64,000 nt of DNA from Larix kaempferi. Taxonomy: Eukaryota; Streptophyta; Pinopsida; Pinales; Pinaceae. Location of the stretch: the NCBI GenBank assembly GCA_027924585.1, contig BSBM01000361.1, positions 64,385,501 to 64,449,500 of the forward strand. The letters run 5' to 3'. The notes under the pieces are model-generated. The model was not told the origin of the DNA. It was given only the letters and a program-made list of their open reading frames with translations, and made no database searches. Positions 21,841-34,547 of this stretch are shown here, one piece after another (position 1 is the stretch's first letter; each line of letters opens with the position of its first letter). Both the position numbers and the translations under genes were made by a program.

Positions 21841-24327
21841 CAAGTCAAGTGATATCATGAAGAAGAATGAATTGAGGTGGTTGATCTCAGGAAGAAGAAT
21901 GAAAAGTCAAATGACTATGCCAAGTTCGACAACAACTCTGCCATTCTAGATGAGATCTTGAGTTGTCAAAGATCACCTTATGGCAAGACTGGCTTGGGAT
22001 ACAACAAGAAAGAAAAGTATGAAGATAGCTCAAAGACTCCTAAGAAGACTAAAGCAAGCCCATCGACCTCCAAAAGTGAAAGTAAAGTTGCCCCTCATAT
22101 ACCTGCAAAAGAAGACATAAGATTTGAAGGACATCAAGAAGTTAGTTCTACTCCTCAAAGCAAATTCATAAAAGAGACATCATCAAGGTGGAATCAAGCA
22201 TCCAGGTATGAAATAGTTTCAATTTTTATTGTTACTCATGTAATGATTTTGGTCATAAGGCATTGGATTGTAGACTCAATTAAAGAAGTAGATGTTGGAC
22301 ATGTAACCGTGTTGGCCATATTGCTGCAAATTGTCACAAAATGAGATGTTACAATTTCTATGGCCTTGCTCACAAATCCCAAGACTATGCAAGTCCAAGA
22401 AGACAACCTATTATGAGTCCCTCATACAAATCAACAAGGAAATCCTATGAACCATGGAAGAAGAAGAATGCATGAAGAATTGAAGCCCAAAAGACACATG
22501 CTCAAAGTCAAAGACACTCCCGTGTATGGATGAAAAAGAATACATTGTTAAAATTGAATGAAGCTGATCAGTGCAAAGAAGATGGAAGCCATGTGGAAAA
22601 CCAAGCTTGAGGTCTTTCAAAGACCTTACTACACCTTGAGTTCATGGAGTTTGGAGGATGGAATCAAGGGTAAATGATGGTTGCTCCAAGCAGTGGAATA
22701 GGTCCAAGGATCGTAGCTACAATTGGCATGTTGATAGGGGGAGCAAGATAAATTTGCAGTGATCTCATGAACTATCTCTGTACATGTAGTTGATCTTAGT
22801 ACATTCTTAGCATCTACAATTGTTCTCAAGTTTATCTGAAGGATTGAGGTGATATGATTTCTTTGAAGAAAGAAGATCATCCAAAGTCTAGGCCACAGTC
22901 ATGTTCTATTTCTCTACAGCATTTCACGTAGAGGTCTAAGGAAATTTCAAGAAAGAAGCTCAGCCCTAGCATATTGAATGACGAAGAAGCTACAGACAGT
23001 AATGAGGCTAGAAAAGACATTCAAAGTCTTGGTCTTGTAAATCAATTCTTAAACCCGTGAACTTGTGATTTTATGATTTCAAATCTACGACATTGTGAGA
23101 CCATACATATCAAGGCATTTAGAGTTACAGTTCCTGCAGTACATAGTTGCATTCAGGAGGAAGTTGAGGCCTAGAAGGAAGTATGTTAAGGATATAGTCT
23201 GAAATGAAGGAAGACAATCCAAAGCATACAAATAAACCATCCCTCAAGCTCTGTACTATATAGCAGAATATTCACAGTTAGGTGAAGGTTCCTTTGAGAA
23301 TGAAAGGTCTGTTCTGTTCATATGTTGAAAGACTCTCAACTCTAACCGTGGGTTACTCAAAGGCACAACCAAAGTTTTGTTTTTGGCACTGAAGACAACC
23401 ATTTATGAAAATCCTCTAAGTTGATGACAGTTTGCTTGTCAATGTACATGAAAGCGAGAGATAACAAATTTACTTGACAAGAAGAGTTGATCACAAGTTT
23501 AGCAGCTCATGACACAATGAGCTCTAGATCAGTCTTAGAAAAATATGGAAAAGAATCATCTCAAGGGGAGAAATATGGTTAGTATTTGTCATCAAAGATA
23601 AAGAAAAGAAAATTAAGTGAAGCAACATGGTGATGTTTGGAGGATTGTCCTTGATGCTTTCTTACCTTTTATGAATTTACTAGATGATTGTTGATGCATT
23701 CCTTATAACATCCATAAAGTGTATCGATGACTCTCTCTAGATTTGGATATGATTGGCAAGGATGTCGTCAAGAAACACTTGTTGTTGGTATCTGATTGTA
23801 TGAATTATATCGGGAATATAGTTAGTTATAATCCAGTCGGTTATCGAGATTTTTATCATTGTACGAATTTTTCTGTACCATTCACAGAGAAGACACCAAT
23901 TAAATGCCTTGAGAAGACCAGCTGGCAGTATTGCCATGATAAGAGATGATGATGTGTGTGAAAATAACAAGGTACAAAGAAGCCAAAGTAACAAGCAAGT
24001 GATGATAAAGTGACAACCTTTGAAGCAACATATTGAAAATGATGACAACTGGAAGCATATGAAAACAAAGTGAGAAGAACTATAGTTTTGATTTTGATGA
24101 CAAATCAAGTTAATACTCAAGGTCTATATTTATTTTTAAAGAATGTCTTGGAAAGAAGACCTGCACAAAGGAAACATGTACACAATTAGATTGGGGGAGC
24201 AGGCAGGATACCTTATAAGAAAGATCAAATAGTTACAGCTCAACAAATAAAGAAGTCTAGATGAAAGGGGGAGCAAACATTTCAGCATGATCTTAGTATT
24301 CAAGAATACAATTTTTTTGGGGGGAAT
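21840..24327 (+). mobile_element. Ty1/copia internal region, degenerate (5' LTR lost)
   Basis: On the + strand, KKNEKSNDYAKFDNN is followed by LSCQRSPYGKTGLGY at about 21876-22005, a conserved copia Gag stretch. Zinc-knuckle remnants follow: CYSCNDFGHKALDC near 22215-22270, CWTCNRVGHIAANCH near 22290-22340 and a third copy that has lost its cysteines. Frameshifts lie around 22205 and later. The remaining 1.9 kb shows no protease, integrase or RT motifs, so the copy is deleted or non-autonomous. The left edge abuts gypsy integrase with no LTR, so a deletion seems to have removed the copia 5' LTR and about 160 bp of the integrase. Confidence 0.65.
24312..24326 (+). other. Polypurine-type tract before copia 3' LTR
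   Basis: TTTTTTTGGGGGGAA immediately precedes the TGTGAAG start of the LTR-like segment. Confidence 0.45.
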
Positions 24328-25245
24328 TGTGAAGATTTTGATGGATAAGTGTTTGACCCTTTGTCATTAATGTCAAAGGGGGAGAGTATATGAAGAGGTT
24401 TTTCCATCAATGACAAAGGCGGGGTTTTTTGAGCATGGTTTTTATTGATGTCAAGCCATTAATAACAAAGGAGTAACAAAGGACATGATGACAGGGTAAA
24501 CTCAGTGAATGACTAGGACAAATACTTGATGACATGGCTTGTATGATGACATGGTATTGATGATGTGGAGAATCTCTTGGAGAAATGCAAGTGAAGGTTT
24601 GGGTCTTGGAACCCATACACATGGTGGGATTTTGGACCTTGGAATATGGTGGCTTGATGTACATATGCATGATATGGAGACCTTCAACATGGAGCCCTCT
24701 TGCCTTGTTGATGTACATGATGCTTGAATCCTTTGATGAAATCCTTCTTGATCTTGTCATGGATGTTTACCTATGATGGAGCTTGGGATTTTCTCATGAT
24801 GGTCATAGTTTGATGCATGGATGATGAAGGACTTAATGTTGAAGCTCAAGACATATTTATGAAGCCCTTGCTATGATGATGATATAAACCTTGCTTGTTG
24901 ATTATCTTTGGAACCCTTAATGAAGCCCTAAAGGACCTTGGTACAACCCTTGACATGAAAAATTAAGGAGAGGTAAGAATGTAAATGACCCATACTGTGG
25001 TCATTTACCATATTGAAGATATAAGTAAACATTAGCATAAATTTTAGTGTTCCTATGACGAAATAAGTTGGCCTAGCATTCTAACGTAGCAAGAAGGGTA
25101 AAGAGAATGTTAAGTTACCCTGACATGGAAGTTCTAATATGATCAAGTCGTCCCAGTCACCTTTTGAAAGAGAATTGTTTAATATAATCAATGAAAAATA
25201 ATGTATGTCGGCCTAGTAAAAAGGGGGGTCAAAAGTTGAATAAAA
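24328..25245 (+). repeat. Copia LTR, first (left) partial copy
   Basis: Begins TGTGAAGATTTTGATGG after the purine tract and includes an AATGTCAAAGGGGGAGAG stretch often found at this point in plant copia elements. From about 24549 it is near-identical to 32475-33176. Homology stops near 25245, where a different sequence begins. Confidence 0.6.
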
Positions 25246-26746
25246 ATATACTTACCTAAGATCCCAACACAAAGTAGGATTCTAACTTGAGATAGGAAAA
25301 CACACCTGGATTATTATACCCAAACAATATCTTCTTTGTTCTCTTCAATGATTTAAAGACCTTGTGCTAGAACCTGCATATCTCATAAGTTAAGCACAAT
25401 AGAACAAAGTCATACATACCTAGTAAGTAGAGATTCTATGTGATCAAAGACTATGGATGAGTCTTTGTATTCATGTCATCATGGTCATAGAACTCGATTT
25501 GTGTTTCTTGATGTACCTTTCATGTTAGTAGACAACAACATCCTCATACAACACCACAAGTGCATTAGTACAATCATAAGTGTCAAAACCCTAATCAATG
25601 AATGTCTTTCACATGCATTCATACTTTTACTAAGGTGATCAAACAATCTAGAATTAATCATGATTCTACTAACCTCAATAATATGAAGACAAACATATTA
25701 TAAACTCAATCATGAAACATATTTCAAAGCATACCTGTATCTTCTCAAGTCATACCTATCGAGTAGTCTTCTCTATAAGGGTAAAACCCTAACCATCCAA
25801 GGTAGATCACTTGTAAACATATTATGTATGTTCATGGTGATGGGATGATAGAATATCAATGTCCTTTCAACCTTCTTCAGCGCTTCCCTATGAGTTTCCC
25901 AACTTTGCTAGGGTTTCTTCTTACTTGGAAACCCTAATCTTCAATCTCCTTCCTCCCACAAAATTTTGATGGAGGATTAATATCTATGATGAATGGATTC
26001 CAAATCCATTACAAAAGTTTCTAATGTTGTATCAGGTGTCTCCAACATTGTATTAGGTCCTTCCATACCTAAACATTGAAAACCCTAAGTGAGAGCTTCT
26101 TCCTCCTCTTCTTAGATTTCCTCCGTTGAGCCATTTCAGATGTGTCGTATTGTTTCTGGTGCATCTCTGAAATTTCAGATCTGTATGGTCTAAAACTTCG
26201 GCCTGTGGTAGCCTGACCTGTCATATTTCAAACCCCACAGGTCTGAGATTTAATGGATTCTCTGAGAGAGATTTATGCCAAGTATCGCAACATGACCGGT
26301 TTATGGGATGAAACAACATAGGGAACTTGTACGGAGTTCCACATGTCACTGTTTCAACTTCGGCCTCTGAAACCCAGACCTATGAAACTAAAATCCATTC
26401 CCTACCTATTAATTTTTACGAAATTTCATTTGGAGCTTCCTAGCCCGAGATATGACATTTTTCCCTAGGTCACCTGTTTAGGACTGCATTCTGGAAGAGG
26501 CAGAAATCCTAACTTGTATGGATCATAAATCACAAAGTACAATGAATATGAGGATGATCTTCGGACAAAAGGTACAAGGGGATGTTATCTTCGTCCTGTA
26601 GAAGTTTCAGATCCTAAACCTTCGCCAAAATAGATTTATAGCGAAAGTGCCACGATGACTAGGTGTTGCTATACAAAACCCTAACATTCAAATTGTCGCA
26701 AGTGAGACAAGTGTCGTAAGTGCCATGCATTGCCTTCCTTCAGGCT
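25246..26746 (-). mobile_element. Internal remains of a minus-strand copia element
   Basis: Adjoins the primer site at 26747-26759, so it should be the leader and gag region read leftwards. No coding motif survives in 1.5 kb and no 3' LTR was found to the left. The element is truncated where it meets the copia LTR at 25245. Confidence 0.4.
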
Positions 26747-26759
26747 AGCTCTGATACCA
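26747..26759 (-). other. Primer binding site (initiator tRNA-Met)
   Basis: The minus strand reads TGGTATCAGAGCT directly after an LTR end in TTAACA. It is a perfect match to the usual plant tRNA-iMet primer complement. Confidence 0.8.
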
Positions 26760-28508
26760 TGTTAAGACTCAATATGATAAGATAGATAACATCAGTATTA
26801 CATTCCATTTCACAACAATAGCATATACAGGATCATTGAAAGAACAACAAGTAGAGCATAAACACAAGAGAGACAGATTTATCCTGGGAAACCCTCATGG
26901 GGTATAAAAGATAGCAAAGCTTCTTCAATATAGATGGCCAACAAATACAAAGATGTAATCCCCAAACATGAGCTCCTTCTCCTCCATTGCAGATCTCTCT
27001 CTCTCCTATGCGAGTTTCACAAGTGAGTGAATGTGTGTTAAATGAGGAACACACCTCCTCTATTTATACACTACTTCACTTGTCTTTTAACCTTAACTAG
27101 GTCGGCCCCAATTTAAGGGTGATTCCATGAAGATGGGTAACTCTTTTTGGCCAAATATGACGGTGAAAAATAGAAATTTTTCCCATGTATTAAATTGAAG
27201 CCCTCGAAACTCATACTTGCCACATGAATTTTGACATGCGGTTGAAAAACGAAATGTAGATAATTATGTTGGCTTTCCAATGATATTTTTTATTAAATAT
27301 ACCAATGCCATATATCGTGTCAAATTTTCATTTAATGAAACGTGTGTACTTAAAAATTTGAAGAGCAATTAACAAGTAGTTTGTGTGCATGCACAATAAA
27401 TTAATGTTAAAGTAATAATTTAAAAAAATGAAATATGTGAACATGATCTAGACAGAGTGCACTGGGGCTTACATATTTTTCTTTTAATTTTTCTCGAAAA
27501 ATTATATTTATTATTATTTTTCGAAACTTACCAATGAATATTTAAGTCGCATTTTGCACACATGTGTGTGCGTGCACGAAATCTTTTGATTTTTTACATA
27601 ATTTGCAAAACTAAAAATACCCTTTTAAAGAGGACGCGTTTATCTGGGGCTTGTGTATTTTTTCAAATTTTTTGGATGTGTATTTTGAATGTTGTGGATT
27701 TATCTTTGAGCTCAATCGAAGTTGTTGGCATGGTTTTTTAGGGCAAGTTTTAGTAGAAATTTAAAAAAAACAGACATATGAAGATAAAAATTCGTAAATT
27801 TTATATATCTGGATAGAGGATTCGTTGACGAATCCAATGGTATCAAGTCCGCTCATTAATGAGCATTTAATGACATGGTTTAACTCTGTGAAAGGCAAAC
27901 AAACATTCCATTCTGCAGGGAAAAGGGCTCTCAGCCTGTTTTTTAAGCCCTCGATCGAGGTTTTAACAATACCTCGATCGAGGGTTTAACAAGACCTCGA
28001 TCAAGGTATTTTAAAACCCTCGATCGAGGGCCTAAAATGATCATTTTTATGTTTTTCAAAAGCTAGATCGAGCTTTTGCGAGCTTTTCAACCCTCGATCG
28101 AGCTTTTAAAACCCTCAATCGAGGTATTTTAAAACCCTCGATCGAGCTTTTAAAACCCTCGATCGAGCTTTTAAAACCTCGATCGAGGGCTTGAAAATAC
28201 CTCGATTGAGGGTTCGAAAAACAATTTTTTTAGCTTCCATCCCCGAAAAATGGTGAACCACCTTCGTGGAATCACCCTTAACCACTCAACATAATGCTGA
28301 CTGGGCCGATCCCACTAGCGGACTTAAACACCCCATACAACTAACTTTGGGCCGACCCCACTAGGGAAGTCTAATAACCCAAGTTACCACATTCTCTCGG
28401 AGGAATAAACATCTCCAGATATACAATAGGGTCTCCACGGAGGAATGAAACATCTCCGGAATAATAAAGTATAGATATAATATTCTTAGAAGTTACAATA
28501 TCTCAACA
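26760..28508 (-). mobile_element. Copia-type 5' LTR, 1.75 kb, with CTCGATCGAG array in U3
   Basis: Right end TCTCAACA at 28508 and left end TGTTAAGAC at 26760 give a TG...CA LTR on the minus strand, followed by a perfect primer site. TATAAATAG on the minus strand at 27060-27068 sets U3 to 27069-28508. The TTTATCCTGGGAAACCCT block near 26880 is shared with the 539 bp LTRs of blocks X and Y, so they are relatives. Its U3 is expanded and holds the palindrome array at 27948-28211. Confidence 0.7.
27948..28211. repeat. Array of 11 CTCGATCGAG palindromes
   Basis: Copies are centred near 27954, 27977, 28000, 28023, 28067, 28097, 28118, 28141, 28162, 28182 and 28205. Most are the perfect palindrome CCTCGATCGAGG or keep one arm plus the CGATCG core; variants include TCGATCAAG, TCAATCGAG and TCGATTGAG. 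Spacing is 20-23 bp except for one of 30 and one of 44. Linkers are T/A-rich (TTTTAAAACC). The array is in the LTR U3, upstream of its TATA box. Confidence 0.95.
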
Positions 28509-31500
28509 TTCCCTTGGTGTGAGAATGCCCTACAGGATATGAGGAGTGTTGTGCATTGTGGAGGGCTACAAGCCTTAGATGGCATTTGGTAGCTTGGTTT
28601 GTTGTTTGGAGGATTGAAGATGTCTCGAGGACACTTGGGGATTTGATAGTGTTCTTGCAAAGGGTAGCTGCACTAGTGGAGTACTTGTCTTTGGAGGATC
28701 GATGGAGTTCATTGAGGCTTGAGATGGAGTGATATGGACTTGCCTTATATAGCTACATCAACTTAGGTCACTATTGTGCATGACATCATCATTGGAGCTT
28801 GACACCTGTACTCTAGGAGTGGAGCGCTTCACTTGTGTGTGACTTACTTATGTTTAGTAGGCTTGCTTGTAAGGCTTATGTTGACTTGTGTTATATTGTT
28901 GGTCTCCCTTACCTCATATAAATACAAGGAGATAGTCTTTCCAAATAATACATCATATCACACATTCATTTGTATCTCTTCTTTGGAGTGCTCCCTTAGC
29001 GATGTGCTAGGGTTCATGAAGAAACCCTAGTGAAGCATATGAGAAGGAGGTGGATGATTTCTCTCTCTTGAGATTCTTCTTTGTACTTTGATCTTTCTCT
29101 TGGGCGCTAGGGTTTCTTGGTCTCGTGGAGCATCTTGGATTTTAGGGTTAGGGTTTCATCCCATGGAGGCTAGAAATTAGGGTTTGGAAACCCTTGAATG
29201 TATTTGGGGAAAATGAGGACATCTTGCCTTAGAGATAGTGTTAAAGGGATTCTTGCAGTTGGAGCAACTATGGTTTGTTAACTAACCTTGGCTAGGGCAT
29301 CTTGGGTGGTTGGATTTTGTCCTAGCCTTGAGAGGAGGCTATGGTATGCATGCACTTCATTCATTGAGCACACACACACACACACACACACATGAAATTT
29401 CTAGCTATCCGCATAGTGTATATTCGTGGGATGGTTATTTCCAACTCTCAATTGTCTTGTTGATTTGACACACTTAGAGAAACTGTTAAGGGACTTGACA
29501 CTAAGATTGAAGATGATAGTACAACCATCTATTGTTGTTATATTCACGATGTAAGAAGAGTTTTTAGATATGGTTATGCATGTGAAGTTTCTCTAGAGGG
29601 TTGGAAACTCATTGGAATGGTTGGTATCTTATCTCCTTGAATTGTCGTGAATTTTGGGGCTACAAGTAAATTATTGTGATTGTTTTGTTGTTGTTTTACA
29701 CATTTATTTGCAGTAGTCCTAAAGGTTGAAAATTCTAGGCTTAAGATCCGAGGAACCTTCTCGAAAGATGGTGAATTTTCAGAGTTGCATTAATTGCTTG
29801 GTGCAAATGAAATTTCAATAGTACTACATGGATGAGGTTAAAGGATGAGTGGATAGGTGTAATGGAAGGGTGGATGTGGTCAAATGATTAGTGTGCATGC
29901 ATAAATAACCTTTTAAATAAAGTGCAAGGTTCAAATCCCTCTTCGACATGTGTGCCAAGAGATGAGAATATGGTCAAAGAAGATGGCATGTGTGGGTGTG
30001 AAAGGGTCAACAAAATGCTTAATGAATTGATTAAAGTGGCAACCACTACCAAATAATATTATTATATCATGTTGCCTGAACATGTGTGCCAAGGGGGAGC
30101 TCTACCCTCATGTGTTGTACCGCATGAAACATCAAGTTGCATTCCTAGTGAATGACTAAAACATTTTAAGATGAAACTTAGGGAATGAGGCTTCAATGAT
30201 GGTTTATAACATATGAATATTAATAGGCCAATAATGTGGCACTCAAGTTAAGGTTTGGGTTTAATTAATAAATAATAAAAATATCCCAAACCACATTGAT
30301 GTGTTCACATGAAAATAGTGAAATGATGGAATATGGCAAATCGAAGGCTAAGTATGAAGTGAAACTTATATGTATATGAATGAAATAACTCATGCACCCT
30401 CTAAGAGTGGGAGTATGATGGCATATGAGTGTAATGTGGATTATACCAAGGTACAAAGTGAAAATGTGATAAAATATGAATGATACCTAGGTACACCGAT
30501 GGAAAGGTGATGAAATATGAGTGATACCAAGGTGAAACATCATAAAAACACCCCACCATGTGCTAGATGACACAAAAAACTAAGAACAAGACATAAACCC
30601 ATGAAGTAACAACTAAGTGAGAGTAATAAATAGAGCATCATTAACAAGGGGAAATAACATTGTGATCTCCCCAATAATGATCCTACATTAGAAAAGTGCC
30701 ATCACGCTAAAAAGATACATGATATACAATTGAAGCAACCTCCACCAATGGTACAAACATAACCAATCCATGTTGATGGGAGTAAAAGGTCATGGCAAAT
30801 TGATTGTGCAAATTAGTTTTCCATGAATACCACATACCCTTGGGCGGCTAGGGTGGTAGCACCAAGGAAAACATGCACACCATGATAATGCTCATGATTT
30901 GCAAACTGGTCCATAGGTGTCATCTTATCAAGTGTCATAGAAAAATGATCCTTTGACACCCCATACAAAATATGGTGTAAAAAATCTCATGTTTGGTTGA
31001 TTGGGCCCTTTGAGGTTGTGCTTGGCTGACTAGTGTTAGATTTTTAAGATATAGCAGTGTGATTTCAATTATTATATGTAGTGGAACCAAATAAGGATCA
31101 CTGAAAGAATTACCATGCAAAAAATCAAAGAGACACAGTGATTTATCTTGGGAAACCCTTCTACAGAAGGGAAGAAAACCAAACAACCTTTCTTACTCAG
31201 AATATAGTTCAAGATACAAAGTACATCAGATATATGTAACCCGGATATAAGCAATATGTTTAGACTAGATAACAAGAGTAATATCATCAATAGGAGATCA
31301 AGATCGAGTCTCTCCAAAGATAGCGAACCCCCAAAAATATGTCTTCTTCTATCTTCGTCTTCTCTCTCCTTGTGCGATGGATCAGATCTATGCTTGAGCG
31401 AGCTTGATTGATGTCCAAATGAGATTGGCGTCCTCTCTATTTATACTTGATTGGTGATTGACTTTTCCACATTTGTTGGGGCCGACTTGCACATTTAATA

Positions 31501-32468
31501 TATGATAATAGTTGTTTATTATTCTTTGGGATGACTTGAGGATGAGACCTCCCGAAGCTACAAACACCAACAACTAGGCACTAAAATATGCCAATTACAA
31601 GCCTTTTTTAGTACCCAAAATGGGCCCCAACGTGTGTAGAATTATTTGACGCTCCTATCTATCGAGGAGTGTGGACAAAAGGAAAATATTCCCAATCAGC
31701 CACGAACAACCTTGAGAATGTTTCCACATTCCTAGTGCAATCCTATGGAGTTCTTGGAACCTTCCCAAAGTGTTTCCATGGGGGAGGCAATTGTTCGATG
31801 GATGCTCCTTGAGAGGTTAGGAGCATCCAACCGTTTCCTTCTCTGTAGGAATTCCTTGGGAGCATTCCAAGAACATCTGGAATAGCATTGGGCCAAGAAC
31901 ATCTGGAATATTCCCAACATTGCTGATGATGTTCTGGAATAGCATTGGGCCAAGAACATTTGGAATATTCCCAACATTGTTGCTGATGTTTCGGTTGATT
32001 GGGAATATTTCGCTTCCATCCCCAAGTTCCTAAGAACAAAGTAACCATAGGAGAGCGGTTTTGATAAAAATGCAATCTGCACATAATCACTAATATGTAT
32101 GCTATGCCATGCATTTCTAAAATGGTTGAAGAAAAAATTATTGGATGCTGTGCATGATGGAATTGATAATGTGTTGTTATTAATTATGCATATATAGATA
32201 AATATAGATAATATTGAGAGATTGAGAATGCAATAACACAAATAGTTTGGGCACAGACGCCCTTTCTATCTATAGGGATGGAGAATATAAAGTCATTATG
32301 TGCCAAGCTTAAGACTATTGGACATACTAACCGTAAACTACTTAATGAAACTCACGTGGCAACAAAACTATGGTGCAATGCCACCACCACAAAATTGCTT
32401 GTTAGTGTTTAATGGCTTCATTTTTTCCAGTGTGTTTGGTGTGAGGAGATGAGTTGAGATGAAGTGAT
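28509..32468. repeat. Block Y, second copy of block X
   Basis: Collinear with 8249-9228 plus 12854-16712. It lacks the 3.6 kb LTR and the hAT-like insert, so it records their empty sites. It has its own tandem duplication at about 31866-31985 (GGAATAGCATTGGGCCAAGAACAT units). It includes a (CA)n run at 29370-29392 and the SINE-like fragment at about 29860-30060. Its left edge touches the copia LTR end at 28508; its right edge joins a copia LTR fragment at 32469. Confidence 0.7.
31034..31572 (-). mobile_element. Solo copia-type LTR in block Y, 539 bp, TSD ACTAG
   Basis: ACTAG flanks at 31029-31033 and 31573-31577, identical to the site in block X, so this insertion predates the X/Y duplication. 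The TATA motif on the minus strand is at 31437-31445. It is uninterrupted, giving the full LTR length. Confidence 0.75.
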
Positions 32469-34547
32469 CTAATGGCTTCATGGTATTGATGACATGGAAA
32501 ATCTCTTGGAGAAATGCAAGTGAATGTTTGGGTCTTGGAACCCATACACATGGTGGGATTTTGGAACTTGGCATATGGTGGCTTGATGTACATATGCATG
32601 ATATGGAGACCTTTAACATGGAGCCCTCTTGCCTTGTTGATATACATGATGCTTGAAGCCTTTGATGAAGTCCTTCTTGATCTTGTCATGGATGTTTACC
32701 TATGATGGAGCTTGGGATTTTCTCATGATGGTCATACTTTGATGCATGGATGATGAAGGCCTTAATGTTGAAGCTCAAGACATATTGATGAATCCCTTGC
32801 TATGATGATGATATAGACCTTGCTTGCTGATTGTCTTTGGAACCCTTAATGAAGCCCTAAAGGACCTTGGTACAACCCTTGACATGGAAAATTAAGGAGA
32901 GGTAAGAATGTAAATGACCCATCCTGTGGTCATTTACCATATTGAAGATATAAGTAAACATTAGCATAAATTTTATTGTTCCTTTGATGAAAGAAGTTGG
33001 CCCAACATTCTAATGTAGAAAGAAGGGTAAAGAGAATCTTAAGTTACCTTGACATGGCATTTCTAATATGATCAAGTCGGCCCAGTCACCTTTTCAAAGA
33101 GAATTGTTTAATATAATCAATGAAAAATAATGTATGTCGGCCCAGTAAAAAAGGGGGTCAGAACTTGAATAAAAATAAATTGTAAGGTCGACCATATTTA
33201 TTTTTTTATCCACACAAATGTGTATAAATAGCAGGTAACCGTTTTCATTTATTTGGAGAAGTCAATTTTTTTTTATTTAGCTTTGAAATTCGGGTACAGT
33301 AATTGAGGCAACTGCAGTAATGTTCAAGCTCTTAAATTCGGTGATCTCTGAGTTCTGAATTTCGGTGGTGGAATTGCCCAGAAGAATCCGCAATCAAGTT
33401 GCAAATTTGAAGTTTTGATTCTCTCTGAAATTTGGATGGATAGAGGAATGAGGTGGCTATAGTCAAGAAAATGCCTGATTTGTATCTTCATTAAGTTTCT
33501 ATCTATCTCTTCCCTCTCTCTCAATTTCGGGCAAAAGAAATAGAAGGATACGGTGGAAGATAGGAGACAACTACAATATACAGTAGCGGGGTTAAAACAA
33601 GTGTTTTCATGGTCTGCTAGGGCATCCAAACAAGTTCGCAACTATATTAAGTAAGTATATCTCTTCCATGATTAGCTCCTCCTCTACTCATTCAAATGAC
33701 TATGGTATGAAAATTTTGCGTTGAAGTTTGATCTTAGTTGCTCAAGAAGGAAAAATATTGAAGCAACAACAATATACCAATTGAACTGGAGCAACAATTT
33801 CTTGTATTTGTGGACATACCTTAGACTACTTGCTATCTTGAATGAGTGCATGTGCAGAACCTTTGAAGACATGAGCAGTATTGATGCTTGAGCAAACTTC
33901 TTGATGATTTGACATGGTTTGTATATGATAATGATAGTTTAGTAATAGTACAACAGTTGATGACAAGTGATAGCATTGAATTGACAGAGATCTAATTGAC
34001 TTGACAGTAATGTACTGGACAATGATAGCGGATTGAGATGACAAATCACTGACAGTGGCAGCAGTGATTGATTGACTTGGACAGTAGGAATAACATTCTT
34101 ACATGATATTAATGATAGTGACTGGTGACAACGATTTGATGATAGGAATCAATATGTGATTGCAAGATGAGTCTTGCACCTTGAGGTTTGGATACTTCAA
34201 CACTTCTTAGTTGGAGCTAAGAAAACCAGGTTAGGCCCTGTTATTAGAGTTGGTGCACTTTAGTCAGTTGGTGTTGATGTAATCACGAAGATTGAAGTCT
34301 TCCATTGTATTTCATATAAAATTATAAACACAAGTTTACTATACTTATCTTGTGATGTGTCTCTTGTTATGATATATGTTGATGACATGCTTATGTGGAT
34401 ATATGACATCAGTTGACTAGTTTATGAATGATAATGTACTTGGTAATGTTATAATGAACTCTGTCTAAGTTTTTGAGAAGTAAAAATTGCTAGAGGTGCT
34501 AGCACACTAATTCAACCCCCCCTCTTAGTGTGCCATTGTGTCCAACA
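32469..34547 (+). repeat. Copia LTR, second (right) partial copy reaching the LTR 3' end
   Basis: Starts inside the LTR (equivalent to about 24549 of the left copy) and runs past the left copy's break to a CA end at 34547 (TGTGTCCAACA) after an AATTCAACCCCCCCTCTTAG stretch typical of plant copia LTR ends. TATAAATA at 33223-33230 marks the promoter. Gypsy integrase resumes at 34548. Together the two copies imply an LTR of about 2.2 kb. Confidence 0.65.
33223..33230 (+). promoter_or_regulatory. TATA box of the copia LTR
   Basis: GTGTATAAATAGCAGG, in the segment present only in the right-hand LTR copy. Confidence 0.5.

Noticed and set aside
27948-28211. CRISPR-like array
   Set aside because: Units are palindromic with near-uniform A/T-rich linkers rather than unique spacers, and the setting is a plant LTR.
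31732-32241. 169-codon open frame on the minus strand in block Y
   Set aside because: Its length depends on a local tandem duplication; the equivalent frame in block X is different and shorter, and no domain is seen.
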